Source: Candidatus Borrarchaeum weybense (lineage in GTDB: Archaea > Asgardarchaeota > Sifarchaeia > Borrarchaeales > Borrarchaeaceae). From it: a stretch of 64,000 nucleotides of DNA. Shown here piece after piece: positions 28,130 through 37,098 of this stretch; positions within the stretch are counted from its first letter, which is position 1, and every line of letters begins with the position of its first letter. The stretch covers positions 517,038 through 581,037 of the forward strand of contig JAHQJS010000006.1 in assembly GCA_019057385.1 (NCBI GenBank), given 5' to 3'. The notes below the pieces were generated by a model, which was not told the origin of the DNA, searched no databases, and saw only the letters and a list, made by a program, of their open reading frames with translations. A program made the translations under genes and the position numbers.

Positions 28130-28309
28130 ATGAGCGAAAAAAAGATTGTTCATGAATTGGAATTGGAAAAGGACATGAAGGTAATAGTAACTGTTTTCAG
28201 AGAAACTGTATGCGTTGAGTTGGTTGATCCTATTAAAGAACTCACCTGTGTCAATTACTTCAAATTGGATGCGGCAAAAAAATTAGGAGAACTTTTAAGT
28301 TCTCTCTGA
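28130..28309 (+). CDS. Small hypothetical protein (59 aa)
   Basis: ATG at 28130 follows TAGGTGAAAAGA; a GTG at 28121 is the longer alternative. The protein (KIVHELELEKDMKVIVTVFR, then KELTCVNYFKLDAAKKLGEL) looks like a three-strand plus helix domain. Tight spacing after the disulfide oxidoreductase suggests one operon. No family recognised. Confidence 0.6.
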   Translation: MSEKKIVHELELEKDMKVIVTVFRETVCVELVDPIKELTCVNYFKLDAAKKLGELLSSL

Positions 28310-28354
28310 ACCTACATTCCCGAATTAAAACTCTAGTGGCTTGGGGTTAAGCGA

Positions 28355-29809
28355 TTGAATAGAAATAACCCGATATCTTTAAAAGAACTCAACATGCATT
28401 CAGTTGAAAAAATGAAGAACCTGCTAAGTGAAATACTTCTATTTGTCGACGAACTTCGAGTTCAGCCACTAAGTCCTTTGGAAATCGCTGGTATTCCTCC
28501 CGAAGAACTTCGAGAATACCTAAAGCCAGGAAATGTCTTCACACTTGACAAAATCACGAGATTTTTTGAATTTGTACCAATTCTAGATCAAATTAGGCGT
28601 TTGAATGTTGACTACCCCACCATAGAGTCATTAATTAAATCTGGAAACTATGCCGATGCGTTTCAAATGATTATACCTCTTCTAAATGATTTTCATCAAG
28701 CCCTTTCATTAACCCTTCCAAAAATAAAAGATGAGAGTGTTCGCCTTTCACTAATGAAGTTTGTTACACATCTTTATGTGCCTGTATATGTATTGGCGGG
28801 GATTACTAGCGGTCTTTCTGGCAATTTAAATTTTGTATTGAGTAATTTCGAAAAATCGGTTGATTTATCATTGTTATTCCTCTCTAAGAAACGAAATTTC
28901 CATGCTGAGGCTGCCTATCTTTTAGCTAGAGCCATGTCTGCTTTAGAACATACCCCACAGAGAGAAGAATCAACCTTGCCATGGCAATCTATATTTCGAC
29001 TAAAACAGGCGATTATTTTATTTACAAATACACTTAGATTGGCTGAGGATTTTAATTTTCCATGGCTTCAAATAAAATGCCTCATTGGTATAGCTGATGC
29101 TTATTTTGATCTAAGGAGTTTTGAAGAGGCAGAATATATTCTTGAAGATGCGATCGAACGTGCAGAAGATATGAGCAAAGAGTTGATAGATGTCCTCTTG
29201 AATTATGGAGATGAGAGGTATCGTTTAGTTGACTCAGAAATTGCATCAATTTATCTTTCAAAAGCAGTTAGTACAGCGTTTGCCTTAAAAGATCTCAATC
29301 TCATCAGTAAAACGCTGACCAAACATGGAGACTCATCTAATATCGATGAGTATATTGAGCAAGCGATAGAGTTAGCGGAAAAGGCCGACCGGCGAGAGTT
29401 TGTAGTGCATTTCAAACTAATTAAAGAAAAACGAAAGATTCCACAAAAGCCGTTTAAATATTCTTTTAACAACTATACGGATGTAGGTGAACTACCCGAC
29501 GATCTTCAAAACTGGATGGTATTTTCACGGACTCATAAACTAGATGAAGATCAAAAAAATGTTCTGGTTGTTTGCTGGAATGGTAAACTTGGTTCTAATC
29601 TCGCAATATATGAAACTGAAGAGCGATTGAGGGATCTTCTTGCTGTTAAATCACTGAAAATGATTAGATTGGATGAAGGTGATTATAAAGTCAAGGATGC
29701 TCCCGATAGCCTAAAAAAAGAATATAGAATCCATGCACTGATTCAGCCAGGAAACGATGCCAAAATCAGTGTGAAAACAGAACAGGAAACATTTGTCATT
29801 TCCATCTAA
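28355..29809 (+). CDS. TPR-like helical-repeat protein
   Basis: 484 residues. Residues about 90-350 are paired helices with TPR spacing (AEAAYLLARAMSALE, LIGIADAYFDLRSFEEAEYI, EQAIELAEKADRREF). The last about 100 residues form a strand-rich domain with NVLVVCWNGKLGSNLAIYET. The N-terminal helix has PLSPLEIAGIPPEELREYL. Start is TTG at 28355, or ATG at 28394; ribosome site weak. Probably a protein-binding scaffold; function unknown. Downstream of the PDO gene on the same strand. Confidence 0.68.
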   Translation: MNRNNPISLKELNMHSVEKMKNLLSEILLFVDELRVQPLSPLEIAGIPPEELREYLKPGNVFTLDKITRFFEFVPILDQIRRLNVDYPTIESLIKSGNYADAFQMIIPLLNDFHQALSLTLPKIKDESVRLSLMKFVTHLYVPVYVLAGITSGLSGNLNFVLSNFEKSVDLSLLFLSKKRNFHAEAAYLLARAMSALEHTPQREESTLPWQSIFRLKQAIILFTNTLRLAEDFNFPWLQIKCLIGIADAYFDLRSFEEAEYILEDAIERAEDMSKELIDVLLNYGDERYRLVDSEIASIYLSKAVSTAFALKDLNLISKTLTKHGDSSNIDEYIEQAIELAEKADRREFVVHFKLIKEKRKIPQKPFKYSFNNYTDVGELPDDLQNWMVFSRTHKLDEDQKNVLVVCWNGKLGSNLAIYETEERLRDLLAVKSLKMIRLDEGDYKVKDAPDSLKKEYRIHALIQPGNDAKISVKTEQETFVISI

Positions 29810-29877
29810 ATTTGAAAAACCATCATCGAAAATGAAAATAAAAATAAAAAAAGTGTAGTGGCTTTAGGCACTGATTC

Positions 29878-30189
29878 TTAATCCTCGGATTCTTCCATTT
29901 CAAATTCTTCTTCAAAGTCTTCTGCGTCTATTGGTGCAGGCGCAGGGGTAGTAGCCATAGTCCAGCCGATCCATGCTGCAATAAGTAGGATAACTAAAAC
30001 AGCAATGTAAACTGGGATACGAATCGCCCAGATTGAGTTTTCAGCTGTCAAGAATGGAATCCATGCTGTAAGTCCGATACTAGGGAAGATTGGTAGTATA
30101 ATTGCCCAATACGAGTAGCCCAGAAGGATTAAGATCGATATAATAAAGATAATGCCTCCATAAGCTTTGTCCTTGGCCAGCTTTGTCAT
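29878..30189 (-). CDS. DPM2-like two-pass membrane protein
   Basis: 103 residues with two membrane helices (about 10-35 and 55-78) and an acidic C-terminal tail. The first helix and loop, LLGYSYWAIILPIF, and the second with AIRIPVYIAVLVILL follow the pattern of eukaryotic DPM2, the small regulatory subunit of dolichol-phosphate-mannose synthase (tyrosine, tryptophan and LPF-like loop, then IP before helix two). No DPM1-type glycosyltransferase is nearby. The match is on a short hydrophobic protein, so it is tentative. An alternative is an unrelated small membrane protein. Confidence 0.5.
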   Translation of the reverse strand: MTKLAKDKAYGGIIFIISILILLGYSYWAIILPIFPSIGLTAWIPFLTAENSIWAIRIPVYIAVLVILLIAAWIGWTMATTPAPAPIDAEDFEEEFEMEESED

Positions 30190-30512
30190 CTCCTTGTTTT
30201 CTTTTATTTGAGATCGGAAAGATCGTCTTTCTTTTTTTATTGGTTGGAAAGATCGTTTCTCCCTTGTTCATTTGCAATTTGTTCATTTGCAACTGTTTTA
30301 AGTCCATCATTCACAAAACAATATTAAAAAGTATCGATTTTTGAGATCTCTACTGTTTTAGTCAGATCCAGAAAGAGAGTTTGTGAAAACAGTTAGTTAT
30401 AACAAGAATGTTTAGTTGCCAATTTTCTACCTAAAAGTAACATTATAAAAAACAATCCAAATATTATTTTTACAAAAATTCCTAATAACTGATAGTATTG
30501 GAGGTTATTCTA

Positions 30513-32192
30513 TTGTCTGAGAAGGAAAATCTATTTAATACCCTTCTTAATTCCGTACAATCCCTTAAATCACCTTATACTCAAGCAATTACGTTAACGC
30601 ATATTTCTGAACAATTTTTAAAAATGAATGATACAAGAAGTGAAGAGTTTTTTAATCAAGCACTCAGTATTGCGGAACAGATGCCTAATAATTTAGAACA
30701 ACTTGACGTAATGCAAAATCTGATAGGCACTGCAGTTAGCGCAGTTAGAGCTACAAATGATATTGAAAAAATTGAAACAACAATAAATATTGCCAAATCA
30801 ATATATCTCCCTTATAACAAGTTCTATAATCTTGTAGATATTCTTAAGGTATTTTTTCATCTCATAGGAAAAGACAAAACGCTGAAGCTTATTAACGACG
30901 ATATATTGCCGGCAATTGATGAAATTACCAGTAAATCGTATCGGTTTGAGATTTTAAGCGAAATTATTACTGTTTTAAGCGATATGAGCGCTGCTTTCAA
31001 TGATATTGAATTAATTAACCAAGCACAACAGAATCTTGATCTAATAGAAGTATCCTCATTCTACTATATCGCTTTAATCTCGATTGCAAAGGCATTTTTG
31101 AGTTATGCTGAAGCTAATCAGGATCAACATTGGATTTCAAATGCTCTTGAATCTCTGATGAAATTACCTGAAATGTCCTCGCTTACGACTGCACTTATTG
31201 ATGTATCAATTACCTTGCTAAGGATGAAAAATGAAAAACAAGCTGAAGAAATAATTGAAAAAGCAATTAATTATACTGAACAAATCGAGGAGTCTTCAAG
31301 ACAATCTGTTGCGCTTTCATACATTGCTAAAGCATTCATAAAATTTAATGAACCCAATAAGGCAAAACAGCAACTCTTAAGAGCTGTCGAAGCAGCGTAT
31401 ACTATAACAGATCAGAAATTGTTAAACTTGGCATGGCAAAGTATCATTGAAGCACTAAACGAACTAAGTTCCAGTGATAAACTCTCTTTAATTCAAAAGA
31501 TTGTTGAAGCAATTGAAAACTTATCAAACATTACACTACGTGCTTTTGCCTTTAATCACATAATTACAGCGCTCAACAATGGTGGTCAGAGTGCGAAATC
31601 ATTTTTTCAAGAAATACTACAAAAAGCTGTTGCTACAGTTAAATCTATTCGAAACAAATTAGTTCGCGAAACAGCAGCAATAACTCTTGCAGACATTTTG
31701 ATAGAAAAAAGTTCATCAATAACAGATATTTTTCTTGTGAACTTAATCTATGAGTTAGCGAAGGAAATAAAAGATCCGAAAAACTCAATTTATCTTCTTA
31801 TGGATATTGCGAAGATAGAACATTCACTTGAACGAAAAAAAGAGGTTAAAGATTTATTAGACGGCACGAGACCATTTTTAAATCTGATTTCTAACGTTTT
31901 TGAGCACTTCTACGCACTTCTTTATGTAGCGAAAGGATGTTCAGAACTCGGGCTTCAGGATAAATTTAACGATTTAATTGCAGAACTCACGGAATTAGTT
32001 AACGAAATCAAAGCACCAAAGGAACTTGCTATCGCTTTAACTACTATTGCAAAATTACTTGCCCATAGTAATGAAAAAAATCGTGCACAGTTATTGCTTT
32101 ATCAAGCATTAGAAGTCTCAAATGAACTTCCAAACGAACTTGAAAAAATGGGTGCGCTAACTGCTATAACAGAAGTTGTGTTATCTCTGTGA
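30513..32192 (+). CDS. TPR/helical-repeat protein ending in element B
   Basis: About 559 residues, all-helical, built of roughly 40-60 residue units such as AITLTHISEQFLKMN, ALSYIAKAFIKFNEPNKAKQ and AIALTTIAKLLAHSNEKNRA, typical of TPR-like solenoids. TTG at 30513 is preferred over TTG at 30498, since GGAGG then lies eight bases upstream. The stop TGA at 32190-32192 is within the tip of the mobile element, so the natural end may have been altered. Probably protein-protein interaction; no catalytic motif. Confidence 0.72.
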   Translation: MSEKENLFNTLLNSVQSLKSPYTQAITLTHISEQFLKMNDTRSEEFFNQALSIAEQMPNNLEQLDVMQNLIGTAVSAVRATNDIEKIETTINIAKSIYLPYNKFYNLVDILKVFFHLIGKDKTLKLINDDILPAIDEITSKSYRFEILSEIITVLSDMSAAFNDIELINQAQQNLDLIEVSSFYYIALISIAKAFLSYAEANQDQHWISNALESLMKLPEMSSLTTALIDVSITLLRMKNEKQAEEIIEKAINYTEQIEESSRQSVALSYIAKAFIKFNEPNKAKQQLLRAVEAAYTITDQKLLNLAWQSIIEALNELSSSDKLSLIQKIVEAIENLSNITLRAFAFNHIITALNNGGQSAKSFFQEILQKAVATVKSIRNKLVRETAAITLADILIEKSSSITDIFLVNLIYELAKEIKDPKNSIYLLMDIAKIEHSLERKKEVKDLLDGTRPFLNLISNVFEHFYALLYVAKGCSELGLQDKFNDLIAELTELVNEIKAPKELAIALTTIAKLLAHSNEKNRAQLLLYQALEVSNELPNELEKMGALTAITEVVLSL

Positions 32193-32545
32193 GCTACCTC
32201 GTGCTCAAGCATCGAGGCTTCCTGCTTCTACGACAGACTCGATCCCCTTGACGGGTTACGGAGGTCTTATCTCCACAGGCTTAACATCTCTACGCCCCGT
32301 AGGTACTGCTAACGATGGGATACAATCGGAGTATGCACCTTGTCTACAAGTGTGCGTAGTAGCCCTCCAATTGTTGTTGATACCTTCCTCATTCCACCTA
32401 TATAACTTGAGGGAGGCCTCTCAATGCAAGTGTTGAAAGTGAATACTACTCACGCAATTCATCATCACGCTGAAGCTGTAGTGCTTTCTTGCTTAGCTAC
32501 TCGTAAACGACCCCACCCTAAAGGGAAGGGGTTTCCAGAGGCGAG
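32189..32545 (-). mobile_element. Noncoding TnpB-derived element B (longer copy)
   Basis: Read on the minus strand it has a left hairpin (CCCTTCCCTTTAGGGTGGGG near 32508-32530), the shared block GTAGCTAAGCAAGAAAGCAC, about 150 bp unique relative to copy A, and the right half shared with copy A ending in GGTAGCTCAC. No Y1 transposase and no intact TnpB are present. It resembles a nonautonomous IS605-type element that keeps a guide-RNA scaffold. The left end shares the CCAGAGGCGA box with the IscB element's right end. Confidence 0.7.
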
Positions 32546-32557
32546 AGTCGTGAAGAA

Positions 32558-33721
32558 TCATAGCGTAGGACCAGCTCTCAAGATTGATAGTTCGTCAAGA
32601 CCCAAAATCTCTGCTTTGGTTTTCTTTCCAGAAGCAACAGCAATTAGTTCTTCAAATAGTTCCTTACCAGTTTCTTCAATGGTTTTCTTTCCTTGAACTA
32701 TTAGGGATCCGTCAATATCCATGATTTCTTCACTAATTTTTTGTGCATTCGGATTACCTGTCAATTTGAGAGTAGGTACTAACATAGATGCCGTCGGGAT
32801 TCCACGGCCAGTAGTTACAACCATTGCCTGAGCCCCAGCAGCAAACATACCTGTTATTGACTCGGGATCACGACCTGGAGTGTCCATAACGAGCAAACCT
32901 TTTTTTGATGGACGATATGAATAGTCTAAGACTTCCTGAAGTGGTGTGGAACCAGCTTTCTCAATTGCACCAAGTGATTTCTCCTCAATAGAACTTAGTC
33001 CTCCTGCAATGTTTCCAGATGTTGGTTGACTTCCTCGTATATCAACACCCATGTTCTTCGCGTTTTCCTCGAAACGATTTACGATCCGAATGAGATCATT
33101 AGCAACTTCTTCATTTACAGCTCTTCGCGCAAGAATATGTTCTGCGCCAATAATTTCTGTGGTTTCTGAAAGTATTACAGATCCACCTTCTGTGACGACC
33201 ATATCTGACATTACGCCTACAGCAGGGTTTGCTGCTATTCCAGATGTGGTATCACTTCCTCCGCATTGAAGTGCAATTATCAATCCACTAAGATCCATTG
33301 GTTCTCTTTGTAGTGTTGATGCTTTTCGAACCATTTCTTGAGCAATTGCAGAACCTTTTTCAATGCTCTTAAGCAGTCCACCCGAATCTTGAACGATCAT
33401 CCATTCTACTGGAAAATCACGCATAGATTTGATCTTTGCGGCGAGTTCGTTAGCGAGGACATTTTCGCATCCCCATCCAACAACTAGAATCGAAGCCAAA
33501 TTAGGGTGCGTTCCTAAACCGACTAAGGTTCGAACTGTTTGTTCATAGTCAGCCCCAATTTGAGCACATCCCTCTCTGTGAGTTATAGGAAGTGTGCCAT
33601 CCACCGCATCTGTAATCTTTTGTACAACACTATTCGCGCAGGTAACACTCGACATAACACCGACATAGTTCCGGATACCAACCCGACCATCCTCTCTTTT
33701 GTATCCCCAAAATTCCGCCAA
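32558..33721 (-). CDS. UxaA-family dehydratase, large subunit
   Basis: 387 residues of the altronate/galactarate dehydratase or sulfolactate lyase large-chain family. Visible are the N-terminal GYKREDGRVGIRNYVGVMSS, THREGCAQIGADYEQT, GWGCEN and IALQCGGSDTTSGIAANPAVG, with cysteines that in this family serve metal or Fe-S binding. It pairs with the small SAF-domain gene just upstream (gap about 16 bp). The substrate (a sugar acid, sulfolactate or another hydroxyacid) cannot be told from sequence. IlvD, another dehydratase, lies 5 kb away but is unrelated in sequence. Confidence 0.82.
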   Translation of the reverse strand: MAEFWGYKREDGRVGIRNYVGVMSSVTCANSVVQKITDAVDGTLPITHREGCAQIGADYEQTVRTLVGLGTHPNLASILVVGWGCENVLANELAAKIKSMRDFPVEWMIVQDSGGLLKSIEKGSAIAQEMVRKASTLQREPMDLSGLIIALQCGGSDTTSGIAANPAVGVMSDMVVTEGGSVILSETTEIIGAEHILARRAVNEEVANDLIRIVNRFEENAKNMGVDIRGSQPTSGNIAGGLSSIEEKSLGAIEKAGSTPLQEVLDYSYRPSKKGLLVMDTPGRDPESITGMFAAGAQAMVVTTGRGIPTASMLVPTLKLTGNPNAQKISEEIMDIDGSLIVQGKKTIEETGKELFEELIAVASGKKTKAEILGLDELSILRAGPTL

Positions 33722-33737
33722 AACTATGCCTCCTTAG

Positions 33738-34028
33738 TTATAGGTCACCTCTACCTCTTAAACTCTCAATGTTCTGAATATGTGCATGTTCTCCGATAGT
33801 AATAGGGGCTGTTGCTCGTCCAATTACTTCGCCATATTTGATTATTTCGTCACCTTCTGTGATCGACTTAACGGCGAATTTGTGACCAAATTTAATGTCG
33901 TTTATTACAGTCACTTTATCTTCTGAATCCCCCATTCTTACAATAACGATATCTCCTGCCTTAACGTCTGATATTAAAGTTGCTACGTTATCTTTTTCGT
34001 TAATAACAATTGCACGCTTTTCTGACAA
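33738..34028 (-). CDS. UxaA-family dehydratase, small (SAF-domain) subunit
   Basis: 96 residues with the SAF fold of UxaA/SuyA small subunits (VKAGDIVIVRMGDSEDKVTV, then IKFGHKFAVKSITEGDEIIK and YGEVIGRATAPITIGEHAHI). It lies upstream of and coupled with the large subunit gene. ATG after AGGAGGAGTTTTT, a strong ribosome site. In bacterial altronate dehydratase the two domains are one chain; here they are separate, as in sulfolactate lyase. Confidence 0.82.
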   Translation of the reverse strand: MSEKRAIVINEKDNVATLISDVKAGDIVIVRMGDSEDKVTVINDIKFGHKFAVKSITEGDEIIKYGEVIGRATAPITIGEHAHIQNIESLRGRGDL

Positions 34029-34188
34029 AAAAACTCCTCCTGTATAAGATTATTTTCTACATTATACCAATTTAACAGACTTTGAATGCATTTCAAACTA
34101 TTATTATTAAATAAATTATGCTTAAGTCTTCAAAATAACTTACATTTTTTTAAATTTAAATTGAGTTTTTCTGGTTTGAGGTGATCTT

Positions 34189-34650
34189 ATGGGTGAAAAA
34201 TCAAAGAATGGATATTTGGATTTCGAAATTGATCTTAAACTTAAGGAGTCTCCATTTCAGTTTGAAGTGGATTTCAAGGTGCCAGAAGTAGAAAAATTTG
34301 TTGTTGATGAACCACCAGACACTGGAGGCGAAGGTAAGGGATCAAATGCATCACGCCTTCTTGCATCGGCAACAGGATTCTGTTTAAGTGCAAACCTTGC
34401 TTTTTGAATGAGAAAATCGAGATTAGAAGTTGAAGATCTGAAAACAAAAGCACGTGATACCATCGTGCGAAATGAGGAAGGATATTGGAGAATATAAAGC
34501 ATTCAGGTGGAGGTTTCTCCCACTATTAATCCTGAAGAGGAGACTAGCAAGATCGAAAGATGCAAAGAAATATTCGAAAAATTTCTCAAAAATTTATCAT
34601 TTCTCCGCAAGAAGATCCCCTATTCCTTTAATTTCTCTTTTCTCGATTTA
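34189..34650 (+). pseudogene. OsmC/Ohr-family gene broken by two in-frame stops
   Basis: A single frame gives an archaeal OsmC-like protein: PPDTGGEGKGSNASRLLASA, GFCLSANLAF, then TGA (34405-34407), MRKSRLEVEDLKTKARDTIV, GYWRI, TAA (34495-34497), SIQVEVSPTINPEEE and IERCKEIFEKF. OsmC proteins reduce organic peroxides with two cysteines; the first (GFCL) is present. The end has drifted: where a second catalytic cysteine is expected (after FEKF) there is LKNLSF. The tail overlaps the convergent regulator gene. ATG 34189 follows GAGGTGATCTT. Probably recently inactivated. Confidence 0.72.
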
Positions 34651-34979
34651 GGAAAACAAGTAAGTTCTGGTTTATTCCTTAAAGTTATACAGACTTCACA
34701 TATGTTTTGTGCGACTTCTGATATTTTTTGTTCATCACCTTTATATTTCATGAAAAACTCTTCAATTGAGTTAATTAACTCTTCATCTTTGCTGAAATCA
34801 GTTAATCCACGTTGTTCTTTGATGTATCTTGAAATAGCAGACTGAGTAAGCCCGAGTTTTTTTGCTGCTTCTTCTTGTGTCATACCCTGGTTTTCGACAA
34901 GTTCTTTCGCGAGAAAGGCACGAATCATTGGTAAAATATATTTCACAATCGTTTCACATGGAGGGCGCAAGTGTATCAC
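34620..34979 (-). CDS. Helix-turn-helix transcription regulator (COG2522-like)
   Basis: 119 residues. The N-terminus RPPCETIVKYILPMIRAFLA and the HTH MTQEEAAKKLGLTQSAISRY match the archaeal predicted-regulator family. The C-terminal part has cysteines (NICEVC and LTCF) that may bind metal. ATG at 34979 with a GAG-type leader. It converges on the broken OsmC gene and overlaps its tail. Target unknown. Confidence 0.8.
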   Translation of the reverse strand: MIHLRPPCETIVKYILPMIRAFLAKELVENQGMTQEEAAKKLGLTQSAISRYIKEQRGLTDFSKDEELINSIEEFFMKYKGDEQKISEVAQNICEVCITLRNKPELTCFPKSRKEKLKE

Positions 34980-35085
34980 TCTTCCTTTTTATTAGGATAG
35001 CAATGATAGTATTCATTTATGCCTATGACATATAAATGGTTCTATTTGACTATACTTATTTTTCTTTCTCCAACAAATGTGTTGC

Positions 35086-35333
35086 GTGAACTACCTCACG
35101 CTAAAGCAGTGAGGCTTCCTGTTTCTGCGACCATTTGCCTTAACGTAGGCTATCTGATTCAGATACTCCAACGCTAACGTAGAGGTATTAGTCTCCGCAG
35201 GCGTGACTTCGGTAGGTCCCCTACCTAGGGTTTTATATGCTTCGTGTTCTAGTACACAACTGCTGTTATAATCACGGTCTATCACCAAACCGCAGTGATG
35301 ACACACATAGGTGCGTTCGGCTAAACTCAACAA
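35086..35333 (-). pseudogene. Truncated tnpB 3' end with right terminus
   Basis: About 80 codons remain: CHHCGLVIDRDYNSS, the second half of the TnpB zinc finger plus the RuvC-III-type RDYNSS, then a C-terminal tail TLGRGPTEVTPAETNTSTLA. It ends in the right-end hairpin GCCTCACTGCTTTAGCGTGA and tip GGTAGTTCAC. The N-terminal 80% of TnpB and the left end are gone. The tail is the coding ancestor of the scaffold in elements A and B (shared GTCGCAGAAACAGGAAGCC-like box). Confidence 0.8.
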
Positions 35334-35525
35334 AACTTATTAAGAAGTTTGAAACGTAATATTTTGACCCAATTCATCTCTAGGCTCAAGCTATGGGGCT
35401 TTCTTTTGTCTTAACATTTAGTAATAACAAAGCTTTTTACAGTTTGGTGAATACTTATATTGTAATTGTCAAATAAATTATAAATCATCACAATACAAGT
35501 ACAAATTCTTAGAAGGGGAAAACAA

Positions 35526-36785
35526 ATGGCAGATAACCCTAAAAAAGAAGAGAAGGATGAACTTGAGGAGAATGAGTCTAGTTTTGTTATGCTCTCCAAT
35601 TCGCTTGCTCAGATATTCAAAGATTTTCATGATAACCAAGTAACACTTACAAAAGAGCATGACGCTCTAACTAAAGATGTCTCGTCTCTTGATAAAAATT
35701 ATGCGAGCCTTTCAAAGGATATTACAAAATTGAATAAGGATGTTCTTGATAGTTTAAAAGAACTTAAAAAAAGTACTGAGACGGATGCAAAGAAATCAAT
35801 TGAAAGTCTTGAAGCACTAAATGAGCTAATCAGCAATGTTACTTCAACAATTGAAGCTAAACTTGAAGATACAAGCAATAGTAGTTTACAGGCGCTAGAA
35901 GTTAATAAGGAAGAACTTATTCAAAATATAGGGATATTAAAAGAGTTTATTTCCAGCAATGTTGAAACTATGATTACTGAAACAAAGAATACAAAAGAAA
36001 TTGTTCAAGAGCAGATTGATGCGTTGCCAACTTCCGTAGATGAAGTTCTACAACAAATGAAACAAGATTATTCAGCTAGATTTGAAAAGCTTGAAAAAGA
36101 CTTTGCCGAAGTAATGACACCTCTAAATGAAAGAGTTGATAATATAAAGAGTACACAGGAAACATTGACGGAACATGTTACAGATTTACATGCTGAATTA
36201 GCTAAGTCAGTTACTGAGAACAAAGAAACTTTTGTTGAAAAGTTTAATACCCAATCTGAAATTATAACAGAAATGAGTCAGAATTCTACCGAAAAACTAG
36301 GAGTAATTGGTTCAGAAGTTGAAAAACTGAAGATCGCGTACTTTGATAGTGTGATTGGACAATTCGATGGTCTCTCAAAACGCATAGGTGAACTGGAGAC
36401 AGCAATTAATGAACTAAATAAACGGGATACGACGCCTCCCACAGAGCTTATGAGTCGCTTGGAAGCAATTGAAAGAATAATTTTACCAAGAAGTGACTTT
36501 GAGAATAATATCGAGGCACTAACCAAGAACCTCTCTAAACAATTAAGTGCCATAAAAGTTGCAATGATCCGCGCATTTCCGGAAATAGAGGGTAAAAAAG
36601 AGGACGTAGTTGAGGAAGACGAAGAGGAAACAGAAGAAGAGGAAACAGAAGGAGAAGAGGAAACAGGAGAAGAGGAAACAGAAGGAGAAGAGGAAACAGA
36701 AGGAGAAGAGGAAACAGAAGGAGAAGAGGAAACAGAAGACACTCCTACAAAAACACGACGTGGCAGATCAAGAAGAACTAGTTAA
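35526..36785 (+). CDS. Coiled-coil protein with glutamate-rich repeat tail
   Basis: 419 residues. Residues 20-350 are long helices with heptads (SLSKDITKLNKDVLDSLKEL, EKDFAEVMTPLNERVDNIKS), probably a rod. Residues about 355-405 are an almost pure EEETEGEE tandem repeat encoded by an 18-bp DNA repeat, followed by a basic end (TRRGRSRRTS). Low-complexity acidic tails may bind basic proteins. ATG follows AGAAGGGGAAAACAA. No family recognised. An IS-type left-end hairpin lies 40 bp past the stop. Confidence 0.68.
   Translation: MADNPKKEEKDELEENESSFVMLSNSLAQIFKDFHDNQVTLTKEHDALTKDVSSLDKNYASLSKDITKLNKDVLDSLKELKKSTETDAKKSIESLEALNELISNVTSTIEAKLEDTSNSSLQALEVNKEELIQNIGILKEFISSNVETMITETKNTKEIVQEQIDALPTSVDEVLQQMKQDYSARFEKLEKDFAEVMTPLNERVDNIKSTQETLTEHVTDLHAELAKSVTENKETFVEKFNTQSEIITEMSQNSTEKLGVIGSEVEKLKIAYFDSVIGQFDGLSKRIGELETAINELNKRDTTPPTELMSRLEAIERIILPRSDFENNIEALTKNLSKQLSAIKVAMIRAFPEIEGKKEDVVEEDEEETEEEETEGEEETGEEETEGEEETEGEEETEGEEETEDTPTKTRRGRSRRTS
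36622..36735 (+). repeat. 18-bp tandem repeat encoding the acidic tail
   Basis: Units of GAAGAGGAAACAGAAGGA repeat about six times, one of them shortened by six bases, consistent with replication slippage. Confidence 0.75.
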
Positions 36786-37098
36786 TCTTGAAGTCAAAGA
36801 TTTTATTTAGGCAAGAATAGAAGTCAATTACCCCTCCCTGACGGAAGGGGTCTTCTCGCTGATATCAAATAAATTCTAAGAATTTACTCTTCATTATTTT
36901 TTATTGCTTAGCTGAAAAAGAGATTCCCTTAGGTGCAGAACGGTACTACAGTATTTAGAAACTTTGAGAATTATGATGATAGATCTTTAACATTTCAGGT
37001 GTATCGACATTTAAGTTTAAAAAGGCAACTTACTACACATCTCAATTAAGGAATCTTATCACATGTAACAAACTTCAATCATATTCGAGGTGAATGAT
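36786..37098. other. Intergenic with IS-type left-end hairpin
   Basis: No gene is seen. GTCAATTACCCCTCCCTGAC then GGAAGGGG at about 36823-36850 matches the flank and hairpin of the IscB left end (GTCAATTACCCCACCCT), so it is a solo left end; no matching right end is nearby. The remainder is AT-rich and probably holds the metV promoter. Confidence 0.5.

Noticed and set aside
32176..32696. Plus-strand frames of 86 and 90 codons
   Set aside because: They run through mobile element B or are antisense to the UxaA-type gene; the nucleotide match to element A shows structured noncoding DNA.
34405..34407. Selenocysteine codon in the OsmC gene
   Set aside because: A second in-frame stop (TAA) 30 codons later and a drifted 3' end make plain inactivation more likely; no SECIS-like structure was identified by eye.
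36622..36735. Possible CRISPR-like tandem array
   Set aside because: Units are 18 bp without spacers and encode EEETEGEE in frame; this is a coding microsatellite.
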